The notes: generated by a model not told the origin, from the letters alone. Shown: positions 33,089 through 42,524, counted from the first letter of the stretch. The stretch is DNA of 64,000 bases from Lentisalinibacter salinarum (GCF_040706555.1 NZ_JAPDRH010000002.1:744001-808000), one strand, 5' to 3'. Numbers and translations: made by a program.

Positions 33089-34522
33089 ATGACTCATACC
33101 GTAGAGAAGATCGGCGGCACCTCGATCGCCGACAGCGAAGCGGCGCTGAACAACGTCTTTTTGCCGTCGCGGCGGAAGGGCGACCCGTACAACCGCATCT
33201 TCGTGGTCTCCGCCTACGCGGGCATGACCAACGAGTTGCTGGAGGACAAGAAGACCAAGGACCCCGGCGTCTACACGCTGTACAGCCACAGCGAGTCCGA
33301 CTGGGCCTGGGGCGATGCGCTGACGAAGGTCTGCCGGAAGATGATCGAGAAGAACGAGGAGATCTTCGACGATCCGGGTGTACGCGAGCCGGCCAACCAG
33401 TTCGTGCTCGAGCGCATCGAGGGCGTGCGCAGCTGCCTCATCGACCTGCAGCGGCTGTGCTCCTACGGCCACTTCCATCTCGGCGAGCACATGATGACCG
33501 TGCGCGAGATGCTCTCGGCCCTGGGCGAGGCCCACAGCGCGTTCAACACGGCCCTGATGCTGCGCATGCACGGCGTGGAGGCCCGCTTCGTCGACCTCAC
33601 CGGCTGGCGCGACGACAAGCCGCGCACGCTGGAGGAGCGCATCGACATCGGACTGAAAGGCATCGACTTCGAGGCCGAGCTGCCCATCGTCACCGGCTAC
33701 ACCCAGTGCCACAGCGGCCTGTTCCGCGAGTACGGCCGCGGTTACACCGAGGTGACCTTCAGTCACGTCGCTGCCCGCACCGGCGCCAGCGAGGCGATCA
33801 TCCACAAGGAGTATCACCTCAGCAGCGCCGACCCCCTGATCGTGGGCGAGGACAAGGTGCAGAAGATCGGCAACACCAACTATGACGTCGCCGACCAGCT
33901 CTCCAACATGGGCATGGAGGCCGTCCATCCCCGCGCGGCGAAAGTGCTGCGCCAGGCCGAGATCCCGCTGCGTATCAGGAACACCTTCGACCCGGATGAC
34001 CCCGGCACGGTGATCCGGCAGGACTACGTGAGCGACGAGCCCTGCGTGGAGATCGTGACCGGCTGCCGCGCCGTGCTGGCGATCAAGCTCTTCGACCAGG
34101 ACATCGTCGGCGTGAAGGGCACGGACCGCCGCATCGTCCAGGCGCTGGAGGACAACCGGCTGCGCATCGTGACGAAGGACATGAACGCGAACACCGTGAC
34201 CCACTTCGTCACCGGCACGCTGAGCCGGGCCAAGCATGCCATCGCGGAGCTGGAGCGCCTGTTCCCCCACGCGGATATCGATCTGCGCCGGGTGGGCCTG
34301 GTCTCGGTGATCGGCACCGACCTCAACCGGCCCGGCCTGCTGGCGGACACGGTGGGCTGCCTGCACGAATCGGGCATCGACGTGATCGCCCTGCACCAGG
34401 GCATGCGCCAGGTGGACATCCAGATCATCGTGGACGAGGGCGACTATGACGCGACGATCAAGGCGCTGCACGAAAGGCTGGTCGAGAACCGTGACACCGT
34501 GGGCGACCGTAACGCGGCCTGA
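33089..34522 (+). CDS. ask: Ectoine-specific aspartate kinase (Ask_Ect)
   Basis: 477 aa. It phosphorylates aspartate, feeding the semialdehyde used by EctB, and this isoform usually escapes feedback inhibition. The start MTHTVEKIGGTSIADSEAALNNV has the lysine-bearing KxGGTS of aspartokinases. HFHLGEHMMTVREMLSALGEAHSAF and the C-terminal ACT-like VGLVSVIGTDLNRPGLLADTVGCLHE complete it. In typical clusters ectC lies between ectB and ask; here only 23 bases separate them. Confidence 0.95.
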   Translation: MTHTVEKIGGTSIADSEAALNNVFLPSRRKGDPYNRIFVVSAYAGMTNELLEDKKTKDPGVYTLYSHSESDWAWGDALTKVCRKMIEKNEEIFDDPGVREPANQFVLERIEGVRSCLIDLQRLCSYGHFHLGEHMMTVREMLSALGEAHSAFNTALMLRMHGVEARFVDLTGWRDDKPRTLEERIDIGLKGIDFEAELPIVTGYTQCHSGLFREYGRGYTEVTFSHVAARTGASEAIIHKEYHLSSADPLIVGEDKVQKIGNTNYDVADQLSNMGMEAVHPRAAKVLRQAEIPLRIRNTFDPDDPGTVIRQDYVSDEPCVEIVTGCRAVLAIKLFDQDIVGVKGTDRRIVQALEDNRLRIVTKDMNANTVTHFVTGTLSRAKHAIAELERLFPHADIDLRRVGLVSVIGTDLNRPGLLADTVGCLHESGIDVIALHQGMRQVDIQIIVDEGDYDATIKALHERLVENRDTVGDRNAA

Positions 34523-34571
34523 GCCGCAGTCCGCTCTCCGACGGTAACGAACCCGACGGTAGCAATAGCAG

Positions 34572-36005
34572 ATGCTGACCAGCTTCATCGCAGCCATGGC
34601 GGTCTTCGTGCTCATCGGGGTGGGCTCGGTGCTGCGCAGCCGCGGCACCAAGGACGATTATTACCTCGCCAGCCGTGACGTCTCGCCCGCCTTCGCGGGC
34701 CTGTCGGCGATCGCGACGAACAATTCCGGATTCATGTTCATCGGCCTCATGGGCTACACGTATGCGGCCGGCGTGGCGTCGCTATGGGTGATGGTCGGCT
34801 GGATCGTCGGCGACTTCCTGATGTCGCTGGTCATCCACCGGCGGCTGCGGGAATCCACGGAGAAGCACAATGAGGTGACCTTCGCCGGCGTACTCGCGCG
34901 CTGGCACGATACCGATTTCCGTATCCTGCGCATCGTGGTGGCGCTGCTGACGCTCGCCTTCCTGGGCGCCTACGCGGCCGCCCAGCTCACGGCCGGCGGC
35001 AAGGCGCTGCAGGCGATGTTCGGCTGGACGCCGAGCAGCGGCGCCATCCTGGTGGCGACCATGGTGGCCCTGTACTGCCTGGCCGGCGGTATCCGGGCTT
35101 CGATCTGGACCGACGTGGCCCAGTCGGTGGTCATGCTGTTCGCCATGAGCATCATGCTGGTCGTGGCACTGGTCAGCGTCGGCGGCGTGGGCGCCGCCGT
35201 GGAAGAACTCTCCACCGTTCCCGGTTTCCTCGCACCGTTCCCCGACGAACTCAAGCTGCCGGCGCCGAGCGGACCGGTCCTGTTCGTCGTCGGCTGGATG
35301 TTCGCGGGCATGAGCGTCATCGGCCAGCCCCACATCATGGTCCGGTTCATGGCGCTGGAGAGCGCCGGCAAGCTGCGCCGCACGCGCATGTACTACTACG
35401 GCTTCTTCACCGTGTTCTATACCTTCGCTGCCGGCGTCGGCCTGCTATCCCGCCTGCTGCTGCCCGACCTCGGCAGCATGGACCCCGAACTCGCGCTGCC
35501 CACCATGGCAATGGAGCTGCTGCCGGGGATCTTCGCCGGCATCGTGATCGCCGGTCTGTTTGCGGCCACCATCTCCACTGCCGACTCGCTGGTGCTCAGC
35601 TGCTCCTCGGCCCTCACCCACGACCTGCTGCCGCAGAAGATCGAGAAACCGCTGGAGCTGAAGGCAGGCACGCTGTTGATCGTCGTGCTGGCGCTCATCA
35701 TCGCCCTGAACGGGACGCAGAGCGTGTTCGCGCTGGTGATATTCTCCTGGTCGGCGCTTGCCAGCGCGTTCGGGCCTCTGCTCTACGTCTACTCCCGCGG
35801 CCTGCGGGTGGCCGAGAGCCAGGCGTTACTGATGATCGGAGTGGGTGTCGCGGTGGCCATCGGCTGGCGCTGGCTCGGCTGGCACAACGACGTCTACGAG
35901 GGCATGCCCGGCATGCTCGCCGGCTGGCTCACCTACCACGCCACGCGGCCGATGCTCTCCCCGACCGGCGATACGGCGGACGCCAAGGCAAGCCAGGAAG
36001 CCTGA
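34572..36005 (+). CDS. Sodium:solute symporter (SSS family), probable compatible-solute importer
   Basis: 477 aa with about 12-13 hydrophobic helices. The SSS pattern is seen in DDYYLASRDVSPAFAGLSAIATNNSGFMFIGLMGYTYAAG and in the sodium-site helix ATISTADSLVLSCSSALTHDLL, close to the proline permease PutP. It is 49 bases downstream of ask on the same strand with no terminator between, so it is probably co-expressed with the ect genes. SSS-type importers of ectoines or proline occur in such operons. Substrate unproven. Confidence 0.87.
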   Translation: MLTSFIAAMAVFVLIGVGSVLRSRGTKDDYYLASRDVSPAFAGLSAIATNNSGFMFIGLMGYTYAAGVASLWVMVGWIVGDFLMSLVIHRRLRESTEKHNEVTFAGVLARWHDTDFRILRIVVALLTLAFLGAYAAAQLTAGGKALQAMFGWTPSSGAILVATMVALYCLAGGIRASIWTDVAQSVVMLFAMSIMLVVALVSVGGVGAAVEELSTVPGFLAPFPDELKLPAPSGPVLFVVGWMFAGMSVIGQPHIMVRFMALESAGKLRRTRMYYYGFFTVFYTFAAGVGLLSRLLLPDLGSMDPELALPTMAMELLPGIFAGIVIAGLFAATISTADSLVLSCSSALTHDLLPQKIEKPLELKAGTLLIVVLALIIALNGTQSVFALVIFSWSALASAFGPLLYVYSRGLRVAESQALLMIGVGVAVAIGWRWLGWHNDVYEGMPGMLAGWLTYHATRPMLSPTGDTADAKASQEA

Positions 36006-36056
36006 CCCGCCAACAAGTTCAGAAACGCCCGAACCGGATGCCGGACACCTTTTTCC

Positions 36057-36455
36057 TTACAGTTTGAACTTGCCGCCACCCTGCAGACGGGGATCCGGCA
36101 TGCCGCCGGCCCCTTCCGAGCCCGGCACCACGATGGAAGAAGCCGCATCCCGGCGCATCTCCTCCAGCCGCTTGATCGTATCCTCGGCCGCTTCCGCAGC
36201 GCCGGCGCCGAACTTCTGCGCCGCCTCGCCCAGGGAGCTCGCCTCGATCTCGAACGACAGCGGCAGCGCGCCCGCCGGCGTCAGCAGCTGGGTCTGCCCT
36301 ACGTACTGCACGGCCCGGGAGCCGTCCTCCGCGCCCTCGGCAGTGACCGGAGTCATCCGCCGGATCGTCCCCACCCGCTGATCCGTGAAGACCTCCTCCC
36401 GATACAGGTCGTCGGCGGACATCTCCATCTCTTTCTCGTCGGGGCCCTCGGCCAT
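36057..36455 (-). CDS. Hypothetical cytoplasmic protein
   Basis: 132 aa. The start was set at ATG (MAEGPDEKEMEMSAD), which has AAAGGG nicely spaced upstream; a GTG nine bases earlier overlaps that site. There is no signal or membrane segment. The centre (RVGTIRRMTPVTAEGAEDGSRAVQYVGQTQLLTPAGALPLSFEIEA) looks beta-rich; a helix with the pattern AAQKFGAGAAEAAEDTIKRLEEMRRD follows. The C terminus is Gly-rich (PDPRLQGGGKFKL). I do not recognise a family. It converges on the symporter gene. Confidence 0.65.
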   Translation of the reverse strand: MAEGPDEKEMEMSADDLYREEVFTDQRVGTIRRMTPVTAEGAEDGSRAVQYVGQTQLLTPAGALPLSFEIEASSLGEAAQKFGAGAAEAAEDTIKRLEEMRRDAASSIVVPGSEGAGGMPDPRLQGGGKFKL

Positions 36456-36553
36456 GTCGCTCACCCTTTCTGGCTGTGAATCCGGAACGGAAGGCTAACA
36501 AGTTTGCGCCGCCTCGGCACCTGCGGCGCCCAAGGTGGAGCAAAAGTCGCCGC

Positions 36554-36589
36554 AAAAAAAACCGGCACGCCCTATCGGGAACGTGCCGG
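36554..36589 (-). terminator. Terminator of the fasciclin gene
   Basis: On the minus strand CCGGCACG pairs with CGTGCCGG (36582-36589 and 36562-36569) and is followed by eight T residues (36561-36554). Confidence 0.9.
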
Positions 36590-36650
36590 CCATCCGACCG
36601 TTTGCGGTCCGGCGCCGTCCATGGCACCGACCCGGTTCAGTTCGCCCGCC

Positions 36651-37178
36651 TCACTCGGGCAGGATCACCTGATCGATCACGTGGATCACACCATTACTGG
36701 CCGCGATATCCACGGCCGTGACCGTGGCGCCGTCCACCTTCACCATGCCGCCACTGGCGTCGATCGCGACCGACTGGCCGTTCACGGTAGTGGCGCTGTT
36801 CAGCTTGACGACATCGCCGGACGTCACCTTGCCGGGCACCACGTGGTAGGTGAGGATGGAGACCAGCTGCTCCTTGTTCTCCGGCTTCAGCAGGCTCTCC
36901 ACCGTGCCCTCCGGCAGCGCGGCGAACGCCGCATCCGTCGGCGCGAACACCGTGAACGGACCGTCGCCTTTCAGCGTGCCCACCAGGCCCGCCGCATCCA
37001 GCGCGGCCGCCAGCGTGGTGAAGTCACCCGCGGCCACCGCGGTGTCCACGATGTCCTTCTCGGCCTTCTTCTCCATATTCTTGTGATGACCCGCGACCGC
37101 GGTGGTGGCCGCCGCCAGCAGCAGCAGTCCCATCGCCAGCACGGTGCGGATGTTGGAAGGGTTTGTCGTCCTTGTCAT
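36651..37178 (-). CDS. Exported fasciclin (FAS1) domain protein
   Basis: 175 aa with a signal peptide (VLAMGLLLLAAATTAVAG) and AGAGGAG upstream. A single FAS1 domain is complete: DIVDTAVAAGDFTTLAAALDAAGL, the H1 motif GPFTVFAPTDAAFAALP, the YH box ILTYHVVPGK and the H2 motif NGVIHVIDQVILP. FAS1 domains serve in adhesion or matrix contact; single-domain bacterial forms are secreted and of unclear role. A His/Lys-rich stretch (GHHKNMEKKAEK) follows the signal. Confidence 0.93.
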   Translation of the reverse strand: MTRTTNPSNIRTVLAMGLLLLAAATTAVAGHHKNMEKKAEKDIVDTAVAAGDFTTLAAALDAAGLVGTLKGDGPFTVFAPTDAAFAALPEGTVESLLKPENKEQLVSILTYHVVPGKVTSGDVVKLNSATTVNGQSVAIDASGGMVKVDGATVTAVDIAASNGVIHVIDQVILPE

Positions 37179-37286
37179 GTCGCTCTCTCCTCTGGGGTTG
37201 TCGTAAGACTCGCGACTGTTTTCGGGGCCCCGTGAATAACGGATGAGCGGCAGGATGGACAGAACTTCGACGCAGCCTCCGCCGTC

Positions 37287-38627
37287 TCACAGCAGGAAGC
37301 CGAGATCGCGCTGGATAAAGTTGTCGATGTGGGGCGCCACCTGGGCGAGGTCCGCGTCCGGTATGCCGAACCAGCGGGCGAGCGTCGCGGCGTACTGGTC
37401 CGCCGATACCGACGGGATCATGCGCCCGCCGCCGACATCCTCGGGCCCGTCGATCGCCAGCAGTGGATAGGTTCCATACAACTCCCGGCCTCTCACGGCA
37501 TCGCCGACCACCAGCTGGTTGCCACCCCAGCCGTGATCCGTACCGTCACCGTTGGAGGTCAGCGTGCGGCCGAAATCCGACTGGGTGAACGTGGTGACGC
37601 TGTCGGCGACCCCGAGTTCCACCGTGGCCGCATGGAAGGCGGCGATCGCCTGGCTGACGCCGGCCAGCAGGCCCGGCTGCAGCTCCGCCTGATCGTCGTG
37701 GGTATCGAAGCCGCCGGCGGCCACGAAGAAGATCTGGCGTTCCATGGCGAGTTCGTCGCGCACGGCGATCAGCCGCGCCACGGTGCGCAGCTGCTCGCCC
37801 AGCTGGGAGGCCGGGAAGGCGGTGGCGAGCTCCGGCGCCCCGGCAATGGCGCCGCTGACCCGGTCCGCGGCGTCCACCGCCCGCTCCTGTACCTCGGCGA
37901 AACCGCGCTCGTAGACGGAACCGTAGTCGCCGCCGATGATGCGCTCGAAGGCCCGGCGCTGCTCCAGGAAGATGCCGCTGTCGCCGAAGCCCTCGAAGGG
38001 CACCGGGCCCTGCGGCCCCATCACGTAGGCCACCGTCTCGCCGGCCGACTGGAACAGAGTGTTGCCGAACAGCGAGGCGTTGGTGGCGAGCTGCTGCCCG
38101 GAGACCTCCAGGCGGATCAGGTCGGCGATGCGCCCGGCCCAGCCGGTCGCCGTCTGGTTCGCGCCCTTCAGCGAGTGCCACTGGTCCTGCTGGTCGTTGT
38201 GCGAGAACAGCTGGGGCGGCAGCACCGCCGAGCCGGCCTGGAACGCGGCCTTCGTCACCGGCTGGATCAGCGGACCCACGTTGGTCACGAACGCGGCCCG
38301 CCCGCTCTCGAACAGGCCCTGCACCTCGGGCATGGACGGATGCAACCCGTAGTCCGTGCCGTCGGAGGCCAGCGGCTGTATCGGCAGCAGATCTGCCTGT
38401 GCGATGGCCAGATTCTGGCGCGAGGCCGCATACACGCCGTACTCGGCGTCACTCGACGGCACCAGCATGTTGAACGAGTCGTTGCCGCCGAACAGGAATA
38501 CGCAGACCAGCGCCCGGTAGTCGTCGAACGGGCCGGGCGCGGCGGCCACGCGCAGGCCGGGGCAGGCGGCCAGCGCGGCACCGGCGCCGCCGAGCTTCAG
38601 GAAGTCGCGTCGATTGATGATTGCCAT
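37287..38627 (-). CDS. DUF1501 protein, Tat-exported
   Basis: 446 aa. The twin-arginine signal INRRDFLKLGGAGAALAA shows folded export to the periplasm or beyond. The DUF1501 (sulfatase-like/alkaline-phosphatase-superfamily) pattern is seen in YRALVCVFLFGGNDSFNMLVP, FSHNDQQDQWHS, VTTFTQSDFGRTLTSNGDGTDHGWGGNQLVVGDAV. It lies 14 bases after the DUF1800 gene on the same strand. This pair is widespread in bacteria and conserved together; the joint function is unknown, with links to polymer handling or large exported assemblies suggested in other groups. Confidence 0.92.
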   Translation of the reverse strand: MAIINRRDFLKLGGAGAALAACPGLRVAAAPGPFDDYRALVCVFLFGGNDSFNMLVPSSDAEYGVYAASRQNLAIAQADLLPIQPLASDGTDYGLHPSMPEVQGLFESGRAAFVTNVGPLIQPVTKAAFQAGSAVLPPQLFSHNDQQDQWHSLKGANQTATGWAGRIADLIRLEVSGQQLATNASLFGNTLFQSAGETVAYVMGPQGPVPFEGFGDSGIFLEQRRAFERIIGGDYGSVYERGFAEVQERAVDAADRVSGAIAGAPELATAFPASQLGEQLRTVARLIAVRDELAMERQIFFVAAGGFDTHDDQAELQPGLLAGVSQAIAAFHAATVELGVADSVTTFTQSDFGRTLTSNGDGTDHGWGGNQLVVGDAVRGRELYGTYPLLAIDGPEDVGGGRMIPSVSADQYAATLARWFGIPDADLAQVAPHIDNFIQRDLGFLL

Positions 38628-38641
38628 GATGTGCTTCCCCC

Positions 38642-40318
38642 TCAGCGCTGGTACGCGTATTCGGGCGACGAGGCCACGAGGTAGATCGCCTCGGCCGCCC
38701 GGGCTACCGGGTCGCCGGCCGGGATGCGTTCCACCATCCCGACCGCCTCCTCCGAGAGCAGCGGAGAGATCTCGCCCGCCAGCAGCTTGTCCGCCACCCG
38801 GGCCACCAGCGCCTCCGCGTCACCGGCCAGTGCCACCTCCTCGCCGATGTCGATGAACACGTCGTCCGGACGCAGGTCCGGGTTCTCGGAATGGTTCACG
38901 AACGCCTGCGCCAGCATCAGGTTGGTGACGAGGGTGTTCTGGTACTCGGTGGCGATCTGCAGCTCCGGCGCCACCAGTCCACGGTCACGGATCTCGCCGG
39001 GCGGCGCGTAGAACGGGCTGTAGAAGTTGAACACGGAGGGCGACTGCAGCGGTCCCTGGCCCAGCAGGATGTAGGCGAAGCCGAACGGGAAGGCCCCGCT
39101 CTCACTGCGGGCGTCGTAGGCGCGCCAGAGCTGGGTCAGGCGCAGCAGCGGCTCTTTCAGCTTGCCGTCGGTGTCCAGCGCGTCGTCCGGCCGCGCCCCC
39201 GGGTCGAGCAGGATCGCCCGCACCACCGCCGCGAGGTCGCCTCGCACCCCGGCACCGTTATCGTTGAACGTCTCGGCCACCCGGCGCACGTAGGCCGGCG
39301 ACGGATTGCTGGTGGTCAGGCGCTCGATCAGCCGTGTGGCGAGAAACGGCCCCACATTCGGGTGCTCGAAGATGTTGTCCAGCGCCGCGCGCAGGTCTTC
39401 CTCGCCGGACCGCCCGGCCGGCAGCTCGATGCCGTCGAGCAGCTGCTTCGGGCCGGTGTCGTGGAACGCCTCGTACAGCGCCATCGGCTGCGTCTGGTTG
39501 ACGGGAGTGATGCGCGCCTGCTCGAAGCTCGGTGCGCCGGCGAAGTGCCAGCCCGTGTAGACGTGGGCGAATCCCTCGATGACGGACTGGTCGTAGGTGG
39601 GAATCGGCTGGCCGGCGCCGTCGGTCTTCACCGTGCCGTCCACGTTCAGCTCGACGAGACCGATGGTGAACAGCTGCATGAGTTCGCGGGCGTAGTTCTC
39701 GTCCGGGCGAATGTTCAGCGCCGGGTTCGGCTTCTCGTTGCCGAGCATGCTGAGATAGATGCCCATGGCCGGATGCAGCGTGACGGCTTCCATCAGGTCG
39801 CGGAAATTGCCGAAGGCTTGTTCGGCCAGGGTGTCGTAGTAGCCCGCCAGCGCCCAGGGGGCGCCCTCGAGCGCGCCGAGCTGGGAGACGACCATGATCT
39901 GGGACAGCGCGAACGCCACCCGCTGGCGCAGCTGATCCTCGCCGTCCACCGCGTTGCGGAACCACACGTCCACCCGGTCCGGCTGCAGCTGCCCGGGGAA
40001 GTCGGGCCGCGGCAACGAGCGCAGATAGGGCAGTTGCAGCGAGGCCGGCGCGTTCATCTGGTCGTCGATCCAGGCCTCGATGCCGCTCCCGACCACCGCG
40101 TCGGCCCCGGCCTCGGTGGCACCGAAGGTCGCCTGGTTAAGGAAGCGGAACGCCTCGGTCTTGCTGACCGTCGTCGGCGGCGGCGGCGGCGGAGACGGAG
40201 GCGGCTCCGAACCGCCCCCGGAGGAACCCCCGCCGCCGCAGGCGGTGAGCGCCAGCGACGCCGCCAGAAGGAGCACGGCCCTCGAGCCCGATGCGTATGC
40301 CCGTAACCCTCTCGTCAT
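38642..40318 (-). CDS. DUF1800 lipoprotein
   Basis: 558 aa from MTRGLRAYA, with AGCAGG just upstream. The lipoprotein signal is LLLAASLALTACGGGG, followed by a Gly/Ser/Pro-rich linker ending in a run of eight prolines. The DUF1800 core begins FRFLNQATFGAT and contains FALSQIMVVSQLG, ENYARELMQLFTIGLVELN and DPRARELM-like later blocks. It is the first gene of a pair with DUF1501, and the two probably form a complex at the cell surface or in the periplasm. Confidence 0.92.
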   Translation of the reverse strand: MTRGLRAYASGSRAVLLLAASLALTACGGGGSSGGGSEPPPSPPPPPPTTVSKTEAFRFLNQATFGATEAGADAVVGSGIEAWIDDQMNAPASLQLPYLRSLPRPDFPGQLQPDRVDVWFRNAVDGEDQLRQRVAFALSQIMVVSQLGALEGAPWALAGYYDTLAEQAFGNFRDLMEAVTLHPAMGIYLSMLGNEKPNPALNIRPDENYARELMQLFTIGLVELNVDGTVKTDGAGQPIPTYDQSVIEGFAHVYTGWHFAGAPSFEQARITPVNQTQPMALYEAFHDTGPKQLLDGIELPAGRSGEEDLRAALDNIFEHPNVGPFLATRLIERLTTSNPSPAYVRRVAETFNDNGAGVRGDLAAVVRAILLDPGARPDDALDTDGKLKEPLLRLTQLWRAYDARSESGAFPFGFAYILLGQGPLQSPSVFNFYSPFYAPPGEIRDRGLVAPELQIATEYQNTLVTNLMLAQAFVNHSENPDLRPDDVFIDIGEEVALAGDAEALVARVADKLLAGEISPLLSEEAVGMVERIPAGDPVARAAEAIYLVASSPEYAYQR

Positions 40319-40475
40319 CCTGCTACCCCGCGTCCCTTCTGATCGGCACGAGCAACTACAACGTTTTCGCGCCGGCCGGGTTGACAAGCACCTTGCCCGC
40401 CGCCGGTCAGGAAAGCCGTGACCCACGCCACATCCCGCGCCGCTACCCGACCGCGGGCCGGCGGCGGCCGCTCGC

Positions 40476-41936
40476 TCAGGCCGGGCCGTAACCCGGAGGC
40501 GGTGTGAAACCGCCGAGCAGCCGGTACAGGCGGTCGGCCAGATCCAGGCAGGTGCGGTCCTCGAGGAAAGGGCCGATGATCTGCAGCCCCACCGGCAGGC
40601 CGTCTTCCGCGACCCCAACGGGGATGACCGTCGCCGGCAGGAACGAGGCACCGGCGAGGCCCATCCAGCTGAACTGCTCCTGGTAATTCCGCGGCTCGCC
40701 GTTCACCGTAATGGTGCGCCGGCTCATCGGTTCGGAATGATCGTGGGGGATGGCCGTCGTCGGCAGCACGGGCGCCAGCACGGCGTCCCGGTCACGGAAG
40801 AACTCGTGCCAGCGCGCCCTGAGCTGCAGGCGTCGCTCGTTAGCCGACAGCCAGTCCCGGTGCCGCTGTGAGGTGAACCGCGCCGCCAGCGCACGGCCCT
40901 CCCCGGCCTCGGCAGCCTTCGCCGCCATCGCCTCGATTTCGTCCCGGCTGAAGCCGCCGGAAAGCGCCGCATTCAGCAGCTGGTTGAACACCGTAACCGC
41001 CTTGTCGAAGGTGAACGCCGGCCGTACCTCGTAGTCCACCCGGGCGCCGGCATCCGCCAGCGCATCGGCCGCCGCGCCGAGCAGGCCGCGGACCGGGGCG
41101 TCCACCGGCGCCGACGGCTCGTCGAACCAGACCGCCACCCGGTAGTCGGCAAGATCCGGGTGGCGCGGCGGCTGCAGCTCGAGCGACCAGGCCTTCGCAT
41201 ACCAGTCGTTCGGACCCGCCAGGACGTCGAGCGCGAGCTCGAGGTCCGCCACGTCCCGAGCCAGGGGCCCCACGACGGCGATATCCGCCTCGGTCAGCGT
41301 GCCCGGCGGACCGGGAATCTGGCCCCGCCCCGGCACGATACCGAAGCTCGGCTTGTGGCCGGTGACGCCGCAGCAGGACGCAGGCCCTCGGATGGAGCCG
41401 CCGATGTCGCTGCCGAGCTCCAGCGGCGTGAATCCCGCGGCCAGCGCCCCGGCCGCGCCGCCCGAGGAACCGCCCACGGTGCGGCTCGTATCCCAGGGGT
41501 TGTTGCTCTGGCCGAAGACCGCGTTGTAGCTCTGCACGTCCGCCGCGTAGAGCGGCAGGTTGGTCTTGCCGGCGATCACCGCCCCCGCGTCGCGCAGGCG
41601 CGCCACGGCAGCCGCGTCGTGCTCCGGTACGAACTCCGCGAGCTCCGGCGCACCGGAGGTGGTGCGAAGCCCGGCGGTCTGGAAGGAGTCCTTGATGGTC
41701 ATGGCGACGCCGTGCAGCGGGCCTCGCCAGCGGCCGCGCGCGGCCTCCCGGTCGGCCTCGTCGGCTGCGCGCCGCGCGCGCTCGTCGTCCCGGGTGACGA
41801 CCAGGTTCAGCGGCCCGTCCAGGCGGTCGATGCGGGCCAGCATCGCCTCCAGGTGGTCGCGGCTGGTGAGCTCGCCGGCGCGGATGGCCGCCGCGGCCTC
41901 CCGCGCACTCATCCAGGCTATGCGCGCCTCGTCCAC
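40476..41936 (-). CDS. Amidase (amidase signature family)
   Basis: 486 aa. The catalytic Ser-cisSer-Lys triad is visible: Lys in HGVAMTIKDSFQTAGLRTTSGA, cis-Ser in TVGGSSGGAAGALAAGF, nucleophile in GSDIGGSIRGPASCCGVTGHKPS. The family hydrolyses carboxylic amides, and GatA is a member, but the absence of gatB/gatC neighbours and the divergent C terminus argue for a catabolic amidase. Seven bases separate it from the upstream CBS-domain gene, so the two form an operon. Confidence 0.9.
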   Translation of the reverse strand: MDEARIAWMSAREAAAAIRAGELTSRDHLEAMLARIDRLDGPLNLVVTRDDERARRAADEADREAARGRWRGPLHGVAMTIKDSFQTAGLRTTSGAPELAEFVPEHDAAAVARLRDAGAVIAGKTNLPLYAADVQSYNAVFGQSNNPWDTSRTVGGSSGGAAGALAAGFTPLELGSDIGGSIRGPASCCGVTGHKPSFGIVPGRGQIPGPPGTLTEADIAVVGPLARDVADLELALDVLAGPNDWYAKAWSLELQPPRHPDLADYRVAVWFDEPSAPVDAPVRGLLGAAADALADAGARVDYEVRPAFTFDKAVTVFNQLLNAALSGGFSRDEIEAMAAKAAEAGEGRALAARFTSQRHRDWLSANERRLQLRARWHEFFRDRDAVLAPVLPTTAIPHDHSEPMSRRTITVNGEPRNYQEQFSWMGLAGASFLPATVIPVGVAEDGLPVGLQIIGPFLEDRTCLDLADRLYRLLGGFTPPPGYGPA

Positions 41937-41943
41937 GGCGGGC

Positions 41944-42378
41944 TCAGAACTGGCCTGCGATATAGCTCTGCAGCTGCTCGATGGTGTGCTCCTGATCCGC
42001 GATCTTCGCCTTCACCAGGTCGCCGATCGAGACCAGGCCCACGACCCCGCTGGCGTCGCGCACCGGCAGATGCCGTATACGCTTGTCGGTCATCAGCGCC
42101 AGGCACTCGTCCACGGAGCGCTCCGGCGCCACGCACACCACCTGCGTGGTCATGATCTCGCTCACCGGCAGCTCCCTCGAAGAGCGGCCGGCCAGCACCA
42201 CTTTCCTGGCGTAATCGCGCTCGGTGAAGATACCGGCAAGGCGGCCGTCGTCCAGCACGACGACGGCGCCGACGTCCTTCGCGGCCATCATCTCCAGGCT
42301 CTCCAGCACCGTCGCGCGCGGCGACACCGACCACAGCACGCCGCCCTTGTGCTTCAGGATATCGCTGACCTGCGCCAT
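41944..42378 (-). CDS. Stand-alone two-CBS-domain protein
   Basis: 144 aa, with GGGGGAGGAA upstream. Two CBS repeats fill the protein: VLESLEMMAAKDVGAVVVLDDGRLAGIFTERDYARKVVL and SVDECLALMTDKRIRHLPVRDASGVVGLVSIGDLVKAKI, each ending in the (T/S)xxD ribose-binding motif. Such proteins sense adenine nucleotides or SAM and regulate partners. A C-terminal helix (EHTIEQLQSYI) may mediate contact. First gene ahead of the amidase. Confidence 0.92.
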   Translation of the reverse strand: MAQVSDILKHKGGVLWSVSPRATVLESLEMMAAKDVGAVVVLDDGRLAGIFTERDYARKVVLAGRSSRELPVSEIMTTQVVCVAPERSVDECLALMTDKRIRHLPVRDASGVVGLVSIGDLVKAKIADQEHTIEQLQSYIAGQF

Positions 42379-42524
42379 GGTTGGCTTCCTCCCCCTGTCG
42401 TTGACAGCTCAGAAACTACCACAGTCCCCTGCACGGGTGCGTCGCGGCGGGCCGCCGCGCTTTTGCCCTCGTCCGGCCCTTGGCCTATGCTGCCGGGAAT
42501 TTTTCCACAGACGAGGGAGCGAGC

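Noticed and set aside
40476..41936. Amidase as GatA of the tRNA-dependent amidotransferase
   Set aside because: No gatB or gatC next to it, and its neighbour is a CBS-domain regulator.
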